Source of the DNA: Thiobacillaceae bacterium
GTDB lineage: Bacteria > Pseudomonadota > Gammaproteobacteria > Burkholderiales > Thiobacillaceae
Length of the DNA: 5,075 nucleotides
Reading direction: 5' to 3'
Assembly (NCBI GenBank): GCA_024643305.1
Contig: JAHENE010000159.1
Coordinates: 1-5,075 of the forward strand
Part shown: piece after piece, positions 4,871 through 5,075 of the stretch
Layout of the letters: each line of letters begins with the position of its first letter
How positions within the stretch are numbered: the stretch's first letter is position 1
Translations under genes and position numbers: made by a program
The notes under the pieces: generated by a model
The model's input: only the letters and a program-made list of their open reading frames with translations
What the model was told of the DNA's origin: nothing
Database searches by the model: none

Positions 4871-5075
4871 TCACTTGGACTCCCGAGCAAAGTACGCCGC
4901 GGCTTTTTTTAGGATCTCGTTCTCCTCCTTAAGCCGTTTGTTATCCTGCCTCAAGCTCGCGAGTTCGCTCTGGTCTTCCTTCTTGGGCCGGCCCCGCTTG
5001 GCCGAGGCCACCTTGCCTTTTTGACTCATCTGTTCCTTCCACTTGTAGAGCTGGTTTCTGCGGATGCCGAGTTCC
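4871..5075 (-). CDS. IS3-family transposase OrfA, C-terminal part
   Basis: The frame enters from the right edge and gives 67 residues to the stop, so the N-terminal part of the helix-turn-helix domain is outside the window. ELGIRRNQLYKWKEQM is the end of the HTH_Tnp_1 DNA-binding domain, KRGRPKKED is a basic linker, and ELASLRQDNKRLKEENEILK is the leucine-zipper coiled coil used for OrfA/OrfB multimerisation. It ends KKAAAYFARESK, typical of IS3-family OrfA. The codons for LKK contain seven A residues (complement of 4904-4910), the A7 slippery run at which IS3 elements shift to -1 to make the OrfAB fusion; the -1 frame is open into orfB. OrfA alone can still bind ends and repress related copies, but this element cannot make a working OrfAB. 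Confidence 0.9.
   Translation of the reverse strand, partial: ELGIRRNQLYKWKEQMSQKGKVASAKRGRPKKEDQSELASLRQDNKRLKEENEILKKAAAYFARESK
4904..4910 (-). other. A7 slippery site for -1 programmed frameshift
   Basis: On the minus strand CT-A-AAA-AAA-GCC lies in the OrfA frame, 30 bases before the orfA stop. Slippage by -1 enters the frame of the orfB GTG without meeting a stop. This is the expected IS3 arrangement; here the product would be a short, inactive fusion. Confidence 0.65.

Larger units (their letters stand above)
4749..4874 (-). pseudogene. IS3-family transposase orfB, 5' fragment
   Basis: This is a frame of 42 codons from a GTG that overlaps the orfA stop (in the -1 frame, as usual for IS3). 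It begins VKYAFIREHRHQYTFSRLCA-VLR, the typical start of the IS3-family OrfB (integrase, rve DDE fold). There I would expect a VSRSGYYAW-like segment next. Instead the frame reads GIKGVSFELILNNHRGRS and stops, because at about 4804 the DNA changes to AATCAAAGGGGTCAGC. All DDE catalytic residues are lost, so no transposase activity is possible from it. The fragment's stop overlaps the ATG of the four-cysteine gene. Confidence 0.8.
4804..5075 (-). mobile_element. IS3-family insertion sequence remnant
   Basis: This holds the orfA C-terminal part and the first codons of orfB of an IS3-type element; its start lies beyond the window. The downstream part of orfB and the right-end inverted repeat are missing, replaced at about 4804 by unrelated sequence starting with the CCCCTTTGATT motif. 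The element is therefore dead from its own orfB, whatever lies past 5075. Confidence 0.85.

Noticed and set aside
1..5075. CRISPR array, tRNA, rRNA, riboswitch or phage attachment site
   Set aside because: No regularly spaced repeats, no tRNA-like cloverleaf, no rRNA sequence and no integrase with flanking att repeats were seen on reading both strands.

Overview
The window looks like betaproteobacterial chromosome. The evidence is the moderate-to-high GC content, Shine-Dalgarno-led genes, a 'translational machinery protein' of the type common in Burkholderiales, Rhodocyclales and Nitrosomonadales, and an IS3-family remnant with short GGGGTCAG-type intergenic sequences familiar from that class. 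This placement is an inference from gene content; no marker gene here fixes the genus.

Left part (1-1240) is on the minus strand. It holds the 5' two-thirds or so of a probable exported DUF4034 protein running off the left edge, then a 215-base intergenic stretch with an imperfect GC-rich inverted repeat, then the complete 133-residue translational machinery (eRF1-domain-like) protein. The middle part (1430-2445) is on the plus strand. It holds a four-helix membrane protein that appears to be an internal duplication, a 92-residue secreted protein closed by a clear intrinsic terminator, and the first 40 or so codons of an exported protein that is cut short.

The right part (2420-5075) is on the minus strand and reads, in transcription order: the C-terminal end of an IS3-family orfA with an A7 slippery run, an orfB cut after about 23 codons, a 64-residue four-cysteine protein whose ATG overlaps the orfB-fragment stop, a 614-residue secreted cysteine-rich protein with MORN-like repeats, and a second, broken copy of the four-cysteine gene. 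The two copies of the small gene share a 76-base direct repeat (72 of 76 identical) that brackets the MORN gene.

The most notable signal is an 11-mer, CCCCTTTGATT, present three times in the same orientation (777-787, 2429-2439, 4793-4803). Two copies lie exactly where reading frames break off: the IS3 orfB at 4793-4803, and at 2429-2439 both the small-gene copy on the minus strand and the exported-protein remnant on the plus strand. This suggests a short repeated element or recombination junction that has rearranged the locus. No complete known defence, secretion or biosynthetic system is visible.
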